From NCBI RefSeq assembly GCF_019399895.1, contig NW_027228799.1, positions 124,001 through 188,000 of the forward strand: 64,000 nucleotides of DNA. Reading direction: 5' to 3'. Of the stretch, positions 9,409 through 20,171 are shown piece by piece; within the stretch, counting starts at the first letter, position 1; the number at the start of each line of letters is the position of its first letter. The stretch comes from Cardiocondyla obscurior (Eukaryota > Arthropoda > Insecta > Hymenoptera > Formicidae). The notes under the pieces are model-generated. The model was not told the origin of the DNA. It made no database searches and worked only from the letters and a program-made list of their open reading frames with translations. The translations under genes and the position numbers were made by a program.

Positions 9409-10240
9409 ATATGAATGAATTTAATTTAATATGAAATGAAATTAATTAATTTTTAAATAAAGAAAGGATCGAGAGAGACTCGTCGTTCTTATCCATTCGG
9501 AATTCTGGGTTCGCCCAACCATGGATCTTCGCAGCTATCGGACACAAGGAAAGCCACACGATTTTTTAAGTTTTAGGCAGTCGCCAATTTGTTAGCAAAA
9601 TTTCGCATAGTGAACCACTGAAAGTCGCCATTTCATCGACAGCATGTCGTAGCCTATAGTCGGCAGCAATTAACCTTGTGAAACGATTTACCGCAAAGTC
9701 TAGTGGACTTATTTGATACCCCGAAATCCCGACACGGACGGTCCAAATCTTGACACGAACGATCTTTTCTCACCTTATTTAGATATATTAAATAAAGCAC
9801 TTGAAATCATTAAATATTTAGCGGAATCAAGAATACGTCAAAAATGATAGTTAACTGTTGAGACTTACTTTTTAGAAAATCTTCTTCTGATTCTTCTTAG
9901 AAATTTTCTCTGGACTTACAGCCAGACATGATTTGTTTAAAGTAAACTTTTGCATTAGAAGTCTGGAGAGCGAGAGAGCGTGCTTCGCCAAAACACAAGA
10001 TTTAATAAGCTCGAAAAAAGGGAGGACTGTTACCGAATTTTTATTTTTCAGAAACTCAAAACCTTTATTTGCCGAGTCTGTTCCTCCACTTTCCCTGTTT
10101 TACAATTATTGGGTACTCGCGCTTCATCCCTTCTTTGTTTCTTAAATTTCTAAGTTTTTGCCCTTAATTTCTAGATTTTGGTAAGGAGTTCCCGATATCC
10201 ATTGGTTTTTGAATTAAATGTTTACAAGAGACTCCGCCTT
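9409..10240. other. Unique flank of the tandem array, possibly retroelement debris
   Basis: No gene recognised. At 10012-10030 a purine run TCGAAAAAAGGGAGGA precedes CTGTTACCG, the same arrangement (polypurine tract, then TGT) seen at 10750-10771 inside the array unit. The left flank may thus hold a related LTR start. An open frame at 9933-10145 is not recognisable. Confidence 0.4.
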
Positions 10241-10764
10241 AGCGAGTCATCCCTTCCGAACATTCCAGAATATTGTTAACATTTTTAGAAAAAACGGTTA
10301 GAGAATTTTATTACAGGCATCTCACATTTTGTTGCCTGAATTTTTATGACTTTCATCCGTACGACACATTCTTGCAATTGTGGGCCTCTCGCACTTTTGG
10401 TTTTTCTAAAGCTTGGAATCCACGGCGTAATTACAACTCGGAAAGTTACTTTTTCTTCATAAATCCTTTTACTTACGGTCATACGTTTGATGAAAGTTGA
10501 AAATATTTATGGACCTTGTTTGATTTTTTTGTGTCGCGTCCAGATAAGTTTCTATTGTCTGGTTTTCGTTGGCGCCAAGTTTACAATTTGTTATATGTTT
10601 TTCTTTGTTCTTTCCTTTTTTTTCAAACGTATGGTAATACCGGATATTTCTAGTTATAAAATTGTCTTTCTGGAAGGTTCTAAAGTTTTCTCTTTGTGCT
10701 TCAATGGAGTACGGTATACCTCCTCTTAACTAAATTCTCTAATATGTGTCGAAAAAAAGGGAGA
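10241..10764 (+). other. Gypsy-like 3' fragment at the unit start
   Basis: Short overlapping frames (10273-10500, 10487-10729) that I cannot assign, ending in the purine run CGAAAAAAAGGGAGA directly before an LTR. This suggests the 3' end of an LTR element truncated at the array breakpoint. Repeated at the same offset in all units. In units 2-6 the first frame is extended upstream into the MITE arm (for example 16067-16423, 118 codons), a junction by-product. Confidence 0.5.
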
Positions 10765-11035
10765 TGTAACAATTGCTTCTATTAGCTTATACCTATTTGG
10801 TTTTATACACTTTTTTCTGCTTTTACAACTTTTTCATAAATGAAAGTGCATCACTAGTACTTAGCTATTCTGTAATAGTATAAAGAACTCTTACAGTTAC
10901 AGTTACAGATAAAATTCAACAAACATAAAGCAAAACATTTTTAGACGTTTTTACATTTACACATATCCCAAATAATGTACTGTCAATTTGTAAATCGTTG
11001 CAGCTGATACTTCACCTTACCGTACTACAGTAACA
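10765..11035 (+). mobile_element. LTR, unit 1 (271 bp)
   Basis: Starts TGTAACAATTGC right after a polypurine-like tract and ends CTACAGTAACA. It holds TATAAAG (about 10878) and ATAAAGC. The transposase ATG follows 42 bp later, so this element landed next to the 5' end of the transposon gene. Confidence 0.6.
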
Positions 11036-11277
11036 AAAGTTTGTAGCAAGTGCTAGGCGCAAAGGACATAAAGAAGAATGCCTAAAATAAAGAAATTTAA
11101 AGATTTATCGCGCAGGCAACAAAATCGTCGGTTATGTCTTATCAGACAAAGAGAAGAGCTTGTGGCATCTGTTAATAATAATCGTACTACCGTGCAAGAG
11201 TCACTTACACAATATAATGTTGAAGAAGAAATTGATAATGTGATTTATGAATGTGTTAGAAGTAACACAAAACCGGT

Positions 11278-11518
11278 TGTAGCGGTCGACGCATTTGTGA
11301 ACGCAACATAATGCGTCGTCTGCTACAGTATAGGTTAACTTTATAACCTATTGACTATGACAGCTTGAGCTGTCATCGAAGGGAGTTTGCCTCCACTCCG
11401 CTAGGTGGATTGAAGGCAAATTCAATTCTCGACAGTAAAAATGGCCAGCCAACTGGTCATATACCGGACCAGTTGGCCGGTCAAGGCTGCTAATGATCCA
11501 CTCTGGTAACAGTGGTCA
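11278..11518 (+). other. Run of six inverted repeats in the LTR leader (unit 1)
   Basis: Arms: 11278-11283 with 11322-11327 (TGTAGC) enclosing 11288-11294 with 11311-11317 (GACGCAT); 11330-11337 with 11344-11351 (ATAGGTTA); 11358-11365 with 11368-11375 (TGACAGCT); 11386-11392 with 11414-11420 (TTTGCCT); 11448-11458 with 11467-11477 (GCCAACTGGTC); and 11498-11502 with 11511-11515 (CCACT, extended past a bulge). The run ends 78 bp before the ORF. The bases differ from those at 2191-2435 but the architecture is the same. Present at the same offset in all six units. Confidence 0.78.
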
Positions 11519-11596
11519 GAGGCCAAAAAGTGTTTTAACCTGCCGAGGTGTGCGCCTAACATACGGAAGCACCCAAGGCAAAAGTGTTGTAATCCA

Positions 11597-12169
11597 ATGA
11601 GCGAGATCTCTTATAAAAGAGTGCGGAGAGGGAAGAGAGCAAAGAGGATAATAACTCCAGCCTTCTTACCATCATCCCCGGAGAGCGAGAAGGAGAATCG
11701 TCCCAGGATCCTAAGTATCGAGGACTTCCGAGGGAAAGTTAGGATCTTACCGAAAAGAGGACTAGACGAAGGAGAACAATTCTTCCCCTGGAGACTCATC
11801 CCTATAGACATCCCGAGGACTCGACAGGAGGCAGAGACAGCTACAGCCAAGGCCGAAAATCAAGACAAGGCAACCACAGCTGAGGCAGCAGTCCAGGCTG
11901 AAACACCAAAGGCTGAAGCAGAGATACAGACCGAGACCTTCAGGAGAAGCAAAGCAACGCAGACAGAAGGAGCAGAGATCAGTAAAGCAACGCAGACAGA
12001 AGGGGCAGAGATCAGCAAAGCAACGCAGACAGAAGGAGCAGAGTTCAGCGAAACAACACAGAGAGCAGAGATCTTCCCGATCAAGTACCCCGGAGACGAC
12101 AAGTGGGGACCGATCCTGGTCACACTTACTAAGCCACATCTTAGCTACCGAGAACGCCGACAAGACTAA
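11597..12169 (+). CDS. LTR-encoded basic protein with ATQTEGAE repeats (190 aa), unit 1
   Basis: Homologue of the ORF at 2568-3203. The N-terminus is basic (KRVRRGKRAKR), then comes PSSPESEKENRPRILSIEDF, an Ala/Glu-rich middle, three 11-residue repeats of KATQTEGAEIS type (about residues 119-151), and the family C-terminus with KWGPI, VTLT, PHLSYRERR. The KATQTE repeat superficially recalls dynein light-chain (LC8) TQT binding motifs; that is a guess from motif form only. Intact in all six units although the surrounding transposase is broken. The ATG is the first in frame, 78 bp after the hairpin run. Confidence 0.7.
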   Translation: MSEISYKRVRRGKRAKRIITPAFLPSSPESEKENRPRILSIEDFRGKVRILPKRGLDEGEQFFPWRLIPIDIPRTRQEAETATAKAENQDKATTAEAAVQAETPKAEAEIQTETFRRSKATQTEGAEISKATQTEGAEISKATQTEGAEFSETTQRAEIFPIKYPGDDKWGPILVTLTKPHLSYRERRQD

Positions 12170-14248
12170 AGTCTTCGGCATTTTGAATAGGCGCCCAGCC
12201 AAAAGGGCGCCGCTTAGAGAATTACAAAATTAAATATTGTTAAATAATTGTAAGATTAATAAAATTTATGTTGAAAAATATTTGGAGATCAACTGATTCT
12301 ACCATACCGGTTAATGAAGGAAATACATATTTCAGCAGTACAGACGAATGTACACAGGAATCAACGTTTAATAATAATTTAAGTACAGCAAAGTCTGGAT
12401 TAAAAGAAAATTTACAATCATGGGCAATTGAGTATAATGTCACTCACAGGTCACTAACATCATTGTTGAACATTGTTGAAAATATTGAAAGAAGGAGGTC
12501 ATCATGAATTGCCTAGTGATGCCAGAACACTGTTACAAACGTCCAAACAAACAATTGTAATGGAATGTGATAATGGACATTATTACCATTACGGTTTAGA
12601 AAACGCATTGCAAGACAAATTGCAATGTTGTACAAATTTGCGCAATATTAATGAAATTCAGATTAATATTAATATTAATGGACTTCTTCTAGCAAAAAAT
12701 TCACAAAACCAGCTATGGCCAATACTCGGTGTAATTTTTAATATTAATGACACAGATCCATTTCTCATTGGTGCCTATTATGGCAATAAAAAATCTGCAA
12801 AAGCGTCAACATTTTTACAACAATTTTGTGACGAATATGAAAATTTTCACAAAAATGGCTTTGTGTTTAATAACAAAACATATCGTGTAACAAAAAGAGC
12901 AGTAATTTGCGATGCTCCAGCAAAATCTTTCGTAACTGGCACGAAAGGTCATAATGCTTACTTTGATTGCGGAAAATGTTTTTGTGAAGGAAGTTACACT
13001 AACTATAGAATGGTCTTTGACGAACATGATGCCATATTACAAACAGACGAAAATTTCCACAACCGAGCTAATGAAGAGCATCATATTACCGTTTCGCCTT
13101 TTGAGAAATTAACTGGATTGAATATGATTAATAATTTTACCTTAGACTACATGCATCTTGTATGTCTAAAGGTAATGAAAAAATTGATACAATTGTGGAC
13201 GAAGGGGAAAATAGTCTTCCGCTTATGTGCGATGGATATAGATGCACTATTCATAGACATGATAACATTCAACAAGTACATTCCAGTAGAATTTGTGTGA
13301 CACGCACGTGGAATTAATGAAATGGACCGGTGGAAGGCTACGGAATTTAGATTGTTCCTCTTGTATCTTGGGCCTATAATTTAAAAAAAAAAATTTGAAC
13401 AAGAATTATTACACACACTTTTGCGTATTACATACTGCAATTAGAATATTGAGTCACCCAGAGGATTGTTTGTATAATAATACTTATGCAAACAAGTTAT
13501 TAACATGTTTTGTTAAAAACTTTACAATATTATATGGTGACAGTGCAACGGTGTATAATGTGCACAACTTAATACATCTTTCTCAAGATGTTAGAACGTA
13601 CGGATGCTTAGACACATTCAGTGTATTCCCATTTGAAAATTACTTACATTCATTAAAGAAGAAGTTACGTAAGTCAGAAAAACCTCTCTCTCAACTAAAC
13701 AACAGAATACATGAATGTAAGTTACGTTCTAAGAGAAAAAGTGAGAACATAAAGGAACTACTCCTCTTAAAACCAAACGTAAGAAGTTTATCTCTAAATT
13801 GTGAACGATCATGCAAAACAATTCAATTTAAAAACTTTATGTTAAGAACCAAGTCTCCAAATAACTGTTGCTACTTGAAAGATGGATCCGTTGTTTGCAT
13901 TAAATATATTGGATTCCACAACGACAGTCCAGTTATTTTGGGCAATAGATACATAGACTTACAGCCCATTTCAGGATATCCATGTAACTCGCAAGACATG
14001 GATATACATACCAGTAACAGTCAGGTTTCAGATTTAGAGGTAATACCTGTGAGTGATATAAAGATAAAAGAAGTTAATATTTTGTTTGATGGAGCACATT
14101 TTGTAATGCCTTTATTACATTAGTAATGGCATTACAAAGATTTGTATTATGTACAATAAAGTACGTACCGAAGCAAAAATCTTAAATGTTGCAACGTATC
14201 AGTGTACATTCTCAATTTTAAATAATGTTATTACAAATTTTGTTTCAG

Positions 14249-15690
14249 ATGTATAATATTATTTTTTATAACGACTGGTGTTCAGTTGTCCCCAGTATGT
14301 AGGTGCACAAAATAAACAAAATGTTTTCTTGGCCTCCAAAGGACATTAATGCTACAGTGGCAATAGCCAAGGGAATTGCTCCCGATGAAAAGTGGTCCAC
14401 TTTGCAATATCGCCGCATTACAGGGTCTTATGGTAAATATAACAAAAATTATGAATGATATTATATGTCAAAATAAATGAAAAGAATAATAAATATCACT
14501 ATGTATACTGCTATTAATGTAATTACTTTTCCAACAGGAACATACAAGATGGCCCGCAAAGCGGAAAAAAAGGCGGTTTATATTACAACATCTGAAGACG
14601 AAGTAAGAATGCAAAAAATGTGCAATGCGACGCCGCAAATAGAAAAAAGATCAATAAAAAAATCTTTATTTTATGATGAAATACAAAATGACGATGAAAA
14701 TATGAGTAAGTAATAATGTATTGTCCATGTAATATTTCTTAACATCATGTGACACGCATTCCTGTAGTATTGTTCGAAAGATAAAAACGATGTACATAAT
14801 ATATATGTTTAACAGGACCTAAAAAGAAACAAAAGAGGATGTCTATATTAGGAAAACCGCCATGTTCGTACAAAACTCAGAACAGTTCATGTAAGAAATC
14901 TTCCAATTTGAATTACGATATATATAATAATTATCAAGTTGAGTGCCAGTGCCTCGCTGTTGAACGTACATTATTTTGTTGTACCATTCGCCACTGTCTC
15001 ATCAAAAAACAGAAAATAATAATTTATTCAAATATTACAATAAGTCAACGATGATACATTGGCGTGGTAAATTACAATAATGTCGTAGTCACCGGTGAGG
15101 CATTGGTAGATAACGTCTGAATAAGGAAAAAAATTTGTCAACGCAAATTATTAATATACTGTATATTACTTTTTCAGTATTTCATTTAATGTAATTATTT
15201 TTTTAGAAAAAATTTCAGTATCAACTGTAGGCTTGGAGGAAAATGATAACATTGAGTCTGACGTAGACAATAATTTGCATTTTAGTGATGTCGAAAACCT
15301 ATTCAATACAAACATTGACGTCGAAAATGATACAAAAGCAATAAACATTGAACCTTTGAATAATAATGAAGACATCCGAAATGTAGAAGATGCACACAGA
15401 TATGCAGAAGAAGATATTAGTAATAATACTAATACAATATTGGAGGACATGCAATATCCCATGAATCATACTTGTTGCAGTAAGTATTATGAAATACTTT
15501 GTATTTATACTTTAATGTTTTTACGTGCTTGTAACAAAAAACGTAACAAAATGTAACAAAAAGTAACAATATATTTTCAAATAATCTCTTGATCTTTATA
15601 GAAGCGTGCCGTACAATCCTAGATGTTCTGCTCAAAAAATTGGACACAATAATAAATTTATTACGTAATAACGAAGGGAACTATCAATAG
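14249..15690 (+). pseudogene. Transposon accessory gene (DUF4806-like), five exons, 3' truncated, unit 1
   Basis: Exons read from GT-AG sites with continuous phase: 14249-14432, 14538-14705, 14816-14890, 15219-15479 and 15602-15690. The protein starts MYNIIFYNDWCSVVPSM, then FSWPPKDINATVAIAK, W-x6-R-x3-GSYGTY-x2-ARKAEKKA, a basic patch RPKKKQKR and an acidic Asn-rich linker, ending in a coiled-coil-like LDVLLKKLDTIINLL. This order recalls insect proteins with an N-terminal VVP...WPP region and a C-terminal DUF4806 domain. A TAG at 14300-14302 breaks exon 1. After the TAG at 15688-15690 the frame goes on to LPPFPLTNVDAFL, with a second stop. The C-terminal exons are missing from this unit because it ends inside a MITE; they survive after unit 6. 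Confidence 0.65.
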
Positions 15691-15939
15691 GTGCCAAATA
15701 ATGAGAATAATAACGATTATTTGTTATTACCACCATTCCCTTTAACCAATGTGGACGCATTTTTGTAATTCAATAATGATATGCACAGAGATGTTTAAAT
15801 ACGTAAACAATTCGTAAGTTATACCTTTTCACTTAATTATTACACATCGGTTATCAGTAACTATTAACTGTAGTGCGCTAATTATAAGTGCAAATATGTT
15901 AGTGCTTCGGTTAGCAATGTAACTGCACAAGTTAAGATA

Positions 15940-16155
15940 TACAGGGTGTCCCAAAGTCATGTAGACAAACTTTGGAACTAGGTAGATCTCATTATTTTAA
16001 GAAGAAAAGTTTTTTACCATTTTTTATTCCGAGTAATATTAAGCGAGATAATAATTATTAAAAATTATGTCTTTTAAGCAGAACTTACTGCCCCTTACAC
16101 CGCGCGGAGACGCTCTATCCATCGGTAGTCCCCAATCCTTGCGTTCTCGATCATC
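15940..16155. mobile_element. Truncated MITE left arm at the end of unit 1
   Basis: Starts TACAGGGTGTCCCAAAG after TA and matches the left arm of the intact element at 45553-46106 until CGATCATC, where the unit junction cuts it. Confidence 0.9.
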
Positions 16156-16687
16156 CCTTCATCAGCGAGTCATCCCTTCCGAACATTCCAGAATATTGTT
16201 AACATTTTTAGAAAAAACGGTTAGAGAATTTTATTACAGGCATCTCACATTTTGTTGCCTGAATTTTTATGACTTTCATCCGTACGACACATTCTTGCAA
16301 TTGTGGGCCTCTCGCACTTTTGGTTTTTCTAAAGCTTGGAATCCACGGCGTAATTACAACTCGGAAAGTTACTTTTTCTTCATAAATCCTTTTACTTACG
16401 GTCATACGTTTGATGAAAGTTGAAAATATTTATGGACCTTGTTTGATTTTTTTGTGTCGCGTCCAGATAAGTTTCTATTGTCTGGTTTTCGTTGGCGCCA
16501 AGTTTACAATTTGTTATATGTTTTTCTTTGTTCTTTCCTTTTTTTTCAAACGTATGGTAATACCGGATATTTCTAGTTATAAAATTGTCTTTCTGGAAGG
16601 TTCTAAAGTTTTCTCTTTGTGCTTCAATGGAGTACGGTATACCTCCTCTTAACTAAATTCTCTAATATGTGTCGAAAAAAAGGGAGA

Positions 16688-16958
16688 TGTAACAATTGCT
16701 TCTATTAGCTTATACCTATTTGGTTTTATACACTTTTTTCTGCTTTTACAACTTTTTCATAAATGAAAGTGCATCACTAGTACTTAGCTATTCTGTAATA
16801 GTATAAAGAACTCTTACAGTTACAGTTACAGATAAAATTCAACAAACATAAAGCAAAACATTTTTAGACGTTTTTACATTTACACATATCCCAAATAATG
16901 TACTGTCAATTTGTAAATCGTTGCAGCTGATACTTCACCTTACCGTACTACAGTAACA
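16688..16958 (+). mobile_element. LTR, unit 2
   Basis: Copy of the 10765-11035 LTR. Confidence 0.6.
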
Positions 16959-17200
16959 AAAGTTTGTAGCAAGTGCTAGGCGCAAAGGACATAAAGAAGA
17001 ATGCCTAAAATAAAGAAATTTAAAGATTTATCGCGCAGGCAACAAAATCGTCGGTTATGTCTTATCAGACAAAGAGAAGAGCTTGTGGCATCTGTTAATA
17101 ATAATCGTACTACCGTGCAAGAGTCACTTACACAATATAATGTTGAAGAAGAAATTGATAATGTGATTTATGAATGTGTTAGAAGTAACACAAAACCGGT

Positions 17201-18229
17201 TGTAGCGGTCGACGCATTTGTGAACGCAACATAATGCGTCGTCTGCTACAGTATAGGTTAACTTTATAACCTATTGACTATGACAGCTTGAGCTGTCATC
17301 GAAGGGAGTTTGCCTCCACTCCGCTAGGTGGATTGAAGGCAAATTCAATTCTCGACAGTAAAAATGGCCAGCCAACTGGTCATATACCGGACCAGTTGGC
17401 CGGTCAAGGCTGCTAATGATCCACTCTGGTAACAGTGGTCAGAGGCCAAAAAGTGTTTTAACCTGCCGAGGTGTGCGCCTAACATACGGAAGCACCCAAG
17501 GCAAAAGTGTTGTAATCCAATGAGCGAGATCTCTTATAAAAGAGTGCGGAGAGGGAAGAGAGCAAAGAGGATAATAACTCCAGCCTTCTTACCATCATCC
17601 CCGGAGAGCGAGAAGGAGAATCGTCCCAGGATCCTAAGTATCGAGGACTTCCGAGGGAAAGTTAGGATCTTACCGAAAAGAGGACTAGACGAAGGAGAAC
17701 AATTCTTCCCCTGGAGACTCATCCCTATAGACATCCCGAGGACTCGACAGGAGGCAGAGACAGCTACAGCCAAGGCCGAAAATCAAGACAAGGCAACCAC
17801 AGCTGAGGCAGCAGTCCAGGCTGAAACACCAAAGGCTGAAGCAGAGATACAGACCGAGACCTTCAGGAGAAGCAAAGCAACGCAGACAGAAGGAGCAGAG
17901 ATCAGTAAAGCAACGCAGACAGAAGGGGCAGAGATCAGCAAAGCAACGCAGACAGAAGGAGCAGAGTTCAGCGAAACAACACAGAGAGCAGAGATCTTCC
18001 CGATCAAGTACCCCGGAGACGACAAGTGGGGACCGATCCTGGTCACACTTACTAAGCCACATCTTAGCTACCGAGAACGCCGACAAGACTAAAGTCTTCG
18101 GCATTTTGAATAGGCGCCCAGCCAAAAGGGCGCCGCTTAGAGAATTACAAAATTAAATATTGTTAAATAATTGTAAGATTAATAAAATTTATGTTGAAAA
18201 ATATTTGGAGATCAACTGATTCTACCATA
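17201..18229 (+). mobile_element. ORF-bearing solo LTR, unit 2
   Basis: Copy of 11278-12306 with the same CCGGT flanks. Confidence 0.88.
17520..18092 (+). CDS. LTR-encoded protein, unit 2
   Basis: Translation identical to 11597-12169. Confidence 0.7.
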   Translation: MSEISYKRVRRGKRAKRIITPAFLPSSPESEKENRPRILSIEDFRGKVRILPKRGLDEGEQFFPWRLIPIDIPRTRQEAETATAKAENQDKATTAEAAVQAETPKAEAEIQTETFRRSKATQTEGAEISKATQTEGAEISKATQTEGAEFSETTQRAEIFPIKYPGDDKWGPILVTLTKPHLSYRERRQD

Positions 18230-20171
18230 CCGGTTAATGAAGGAAATACATATTTCAGCAGTACAGACGAATGTACACAGGAATCAACGTTTAATAATAA
18301 TTTAAGTACAGCAAAGTCTGGATTAAAAGAAAATTTACAATCATGGGCAATTGAGTATAATGTCACTCACAGGTCACTAACATCATTGTTGAACATTGTT
18401 GAAAATATTGAAAGAAGGAGGTCATCATGAATTGCCTAGTGATGCCAGAACACTGTTACAAACGTCCAAACAAACAATTGTAATGGAATGTGATAATGGA
18501 CATTATTACCATTACGGTTTAGAAAACGCATTGCAAGACAAATTGCAATGTTGTACAAATTTGCGCAATATTAATGAAATTCAGATTAATATTAATATTA
18601 ATGGACTTCTTCTAGCAAAAAATTCACAAAACCAGCTATGGCCAATACTCGGTGTAATTTTTAATATTAATGACACAGATCCATTTCTCATTGGTGCCTA
18701 TTATGGCAATAAAAAATCTGCAAAAGCGTCAACATTTTTACAACAATTTTGTGACGAATATGAAAATTTTCACAAAAATGGCTTTGTGTTTAATAACAAA
18801 ACATATCGTGTAACAAAAAGAGCAGTAATTTGCGATGCTCCAGCAAAATCTTTCGTAACTGGCACGAAAGGTCATAATGCTTACTTTGATTGCGGAAAAT
18901 GTTTTTGTGAAGGAAGTTACACTAACTATAGAATGGTCTTTGACGAACATGATGCCATATTACAAACAGACGAAAATTTCCACAACCGAGCTAATGAAGA
19001 GCATCATATTACCGTTTCGCCTTTTGAGAAATTAACTGGATTGAATATGATTAATAATTTTACCTTAGACTACATGCATCTTGTATGTCTAAAGGTAATG
19101 AAAAAATTGATACAATTGTGGACGAAGGGGAAAATAGTCTTCCGCTTATGTGCGATGGATATAGATGCACTATTCATAGACATGATAACATTCAACAAGT
19201 ACATTCCAGTAGAATTTGTGTGACACGCACGTGGAATTAATGAAATGGACCGGTGGAAGGCTACGGAATTTAGATTGTTCCTCTTGTATCTTGGGCCTAT
19301 AATTTAAAAAAAAAAATTTGAACAAGAATTATTACACACACTTTTGCGTATTACATACTGCAATTAGAATATTGAGTCACCCAGAGGATTGTTTGTATAA
19401 TAATACTTATGCAAACAAGTTATTAACATGTTTTGTTAAAAACTTTACAATATTATATGGTGACAGTGCAACGGTGTATAATGTGCACAACTTAATACAT
19501 CTTTCTCAAGATGTTAGAACGTACGGATGCTTAGACACATTCAGTGTATTCCCATTTGAAAATTACTTACATTCATTAAAGAAGAAGTTACGTAAGTCAG
19601 AAAAACCTCTCTCTCAACTAAACAACAGAATACATGAATGTAAGTTACGTTCTAAGAGAAAAAGTGAGAACATAAAGGAACTACTCCTCTTAAAACCAAA
19701 CGTAAGAAGTTTATCTCTAAATTGTGAACGATCATGCAAAACAATTCAATTTAAAAACTTTATGTTAAGAACCAAGTCTCCAAATAACTGTTGCTACTTG
19801 AAAGATGGATCCGTTGTTTGCATTAAATATATTGGATTCCACAACGACAGTCCAGTTATTTTGGGCAATAGATACATAGACTTACAGCCCATTTCAGGAT
19901 ATCCATGTAACTCGCAAGACATGGATATACATACCAGTAACAGTCAGGTTTCAGATTTAGAGGTAATACCTGTGAGTGATATAAAGATAAAAGAAGTTAA
20001 TATTTTGTTTGATGGAGCACATTTTGTAATGCCTTTATTACATTAGTAATGGCATTACAAAGATTTGTATTATGTACAATAAAGTACGTACCGAAGCAAA
20101 AATCTTAAATGTTGCAACGTATCAGTGTACATTCTCAATTTTAAATAATGTTATTACAAATTTTGTTTCAG

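Larger units (their letters stand above)
11278..12306 (+). mobile_element. ORF-bearing solo LTR inside the transposase, unit 1 (1,029 bp)
   Basis: Starts TGTAGCGGTCGACGC, ends GATTCTACCATA and is flanked by CCGGT at 11273-11277 and 12307-12311. Removing it with one CCGGT joins the two transposase pieces in frame, which fixes the borders. Start, end, 5 bp duplication, hairpin-rich leader and internal ORF all match the element at 2188-3384, so both belong to one LTR family. Confidence 0.88.
11078..14123 (+). pseudogene. DNA transposase (Transposase_21/CACTA-like), unit 1
   Basis: Broken transposase in pieces: 11078-11277, then (after a solo LTR at 11278-12306) 12307-12507, 12473-13300 and 13395-14123. 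The N-terminus is basic (MPKIKKFKDLSRRQQNRR). Key motifs are LQDKLQ, NININGLLLAKNSQNQLWPILG, PFLIGAYYGNKK, CDAPAKSFVTGTKGHNAYFD with a paired cysteine motif CGKCFC, LDYMHLVCLKVMKKL, RWKATEFRLFLLYLGP (in a gap between frames) and VHNLIHLSQDVRTYGCLDTF. These resemble the metazoan 'transposase domain' proteins related to tnp2; the superfamily is my inference. Lesions: frameshift near 12495, TGA at 13298-13300, TAA near 13381, and a shift at an A run (about 13383-13393). All six units share them, so the damage predates amplification. Confidence 0.75.
10241..16163. repeat. Array unit 1
   Basis: First copy. Its left neighbour (ACTCCGCCTT before AGCGAGTC) is unique DNA, which marks the original left breakpoint. 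Confidence 0.95.
17001..20046 (+). pseudogene. DNA transposase remnant, unit 2
   Basis: Copy of 11078-14123 with the same LTR insertion, frameshifts and stops; pieces at 17001-17200, 18230-18430, 18396-19223 and 19318-20046. Confidence 0.75.

Noticed and set aside
11762..12202. Cys-rich repeat protein (146 codons, minus strand, repeated in each unit)
   Set aside because: It is the antisense of the KATQTEGAE repeats of the LTR ORF; the sense frame has a homologue at 2568-3203 and this one does not.
12485..12510. GAAGGAGG followed by ATG, like a perfect Shine-Dalgarno site
   Set aside because: The context is eukaryotic, with introns and retroelements; the site falls at a frameshift inside a transposase gene.
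15166..15462. 98-codon minus-strand frame with a signal-peptide-like start
   Set aside because: Antisense of the acidic accessory exon, which has splice sites in phase on the plus strand.
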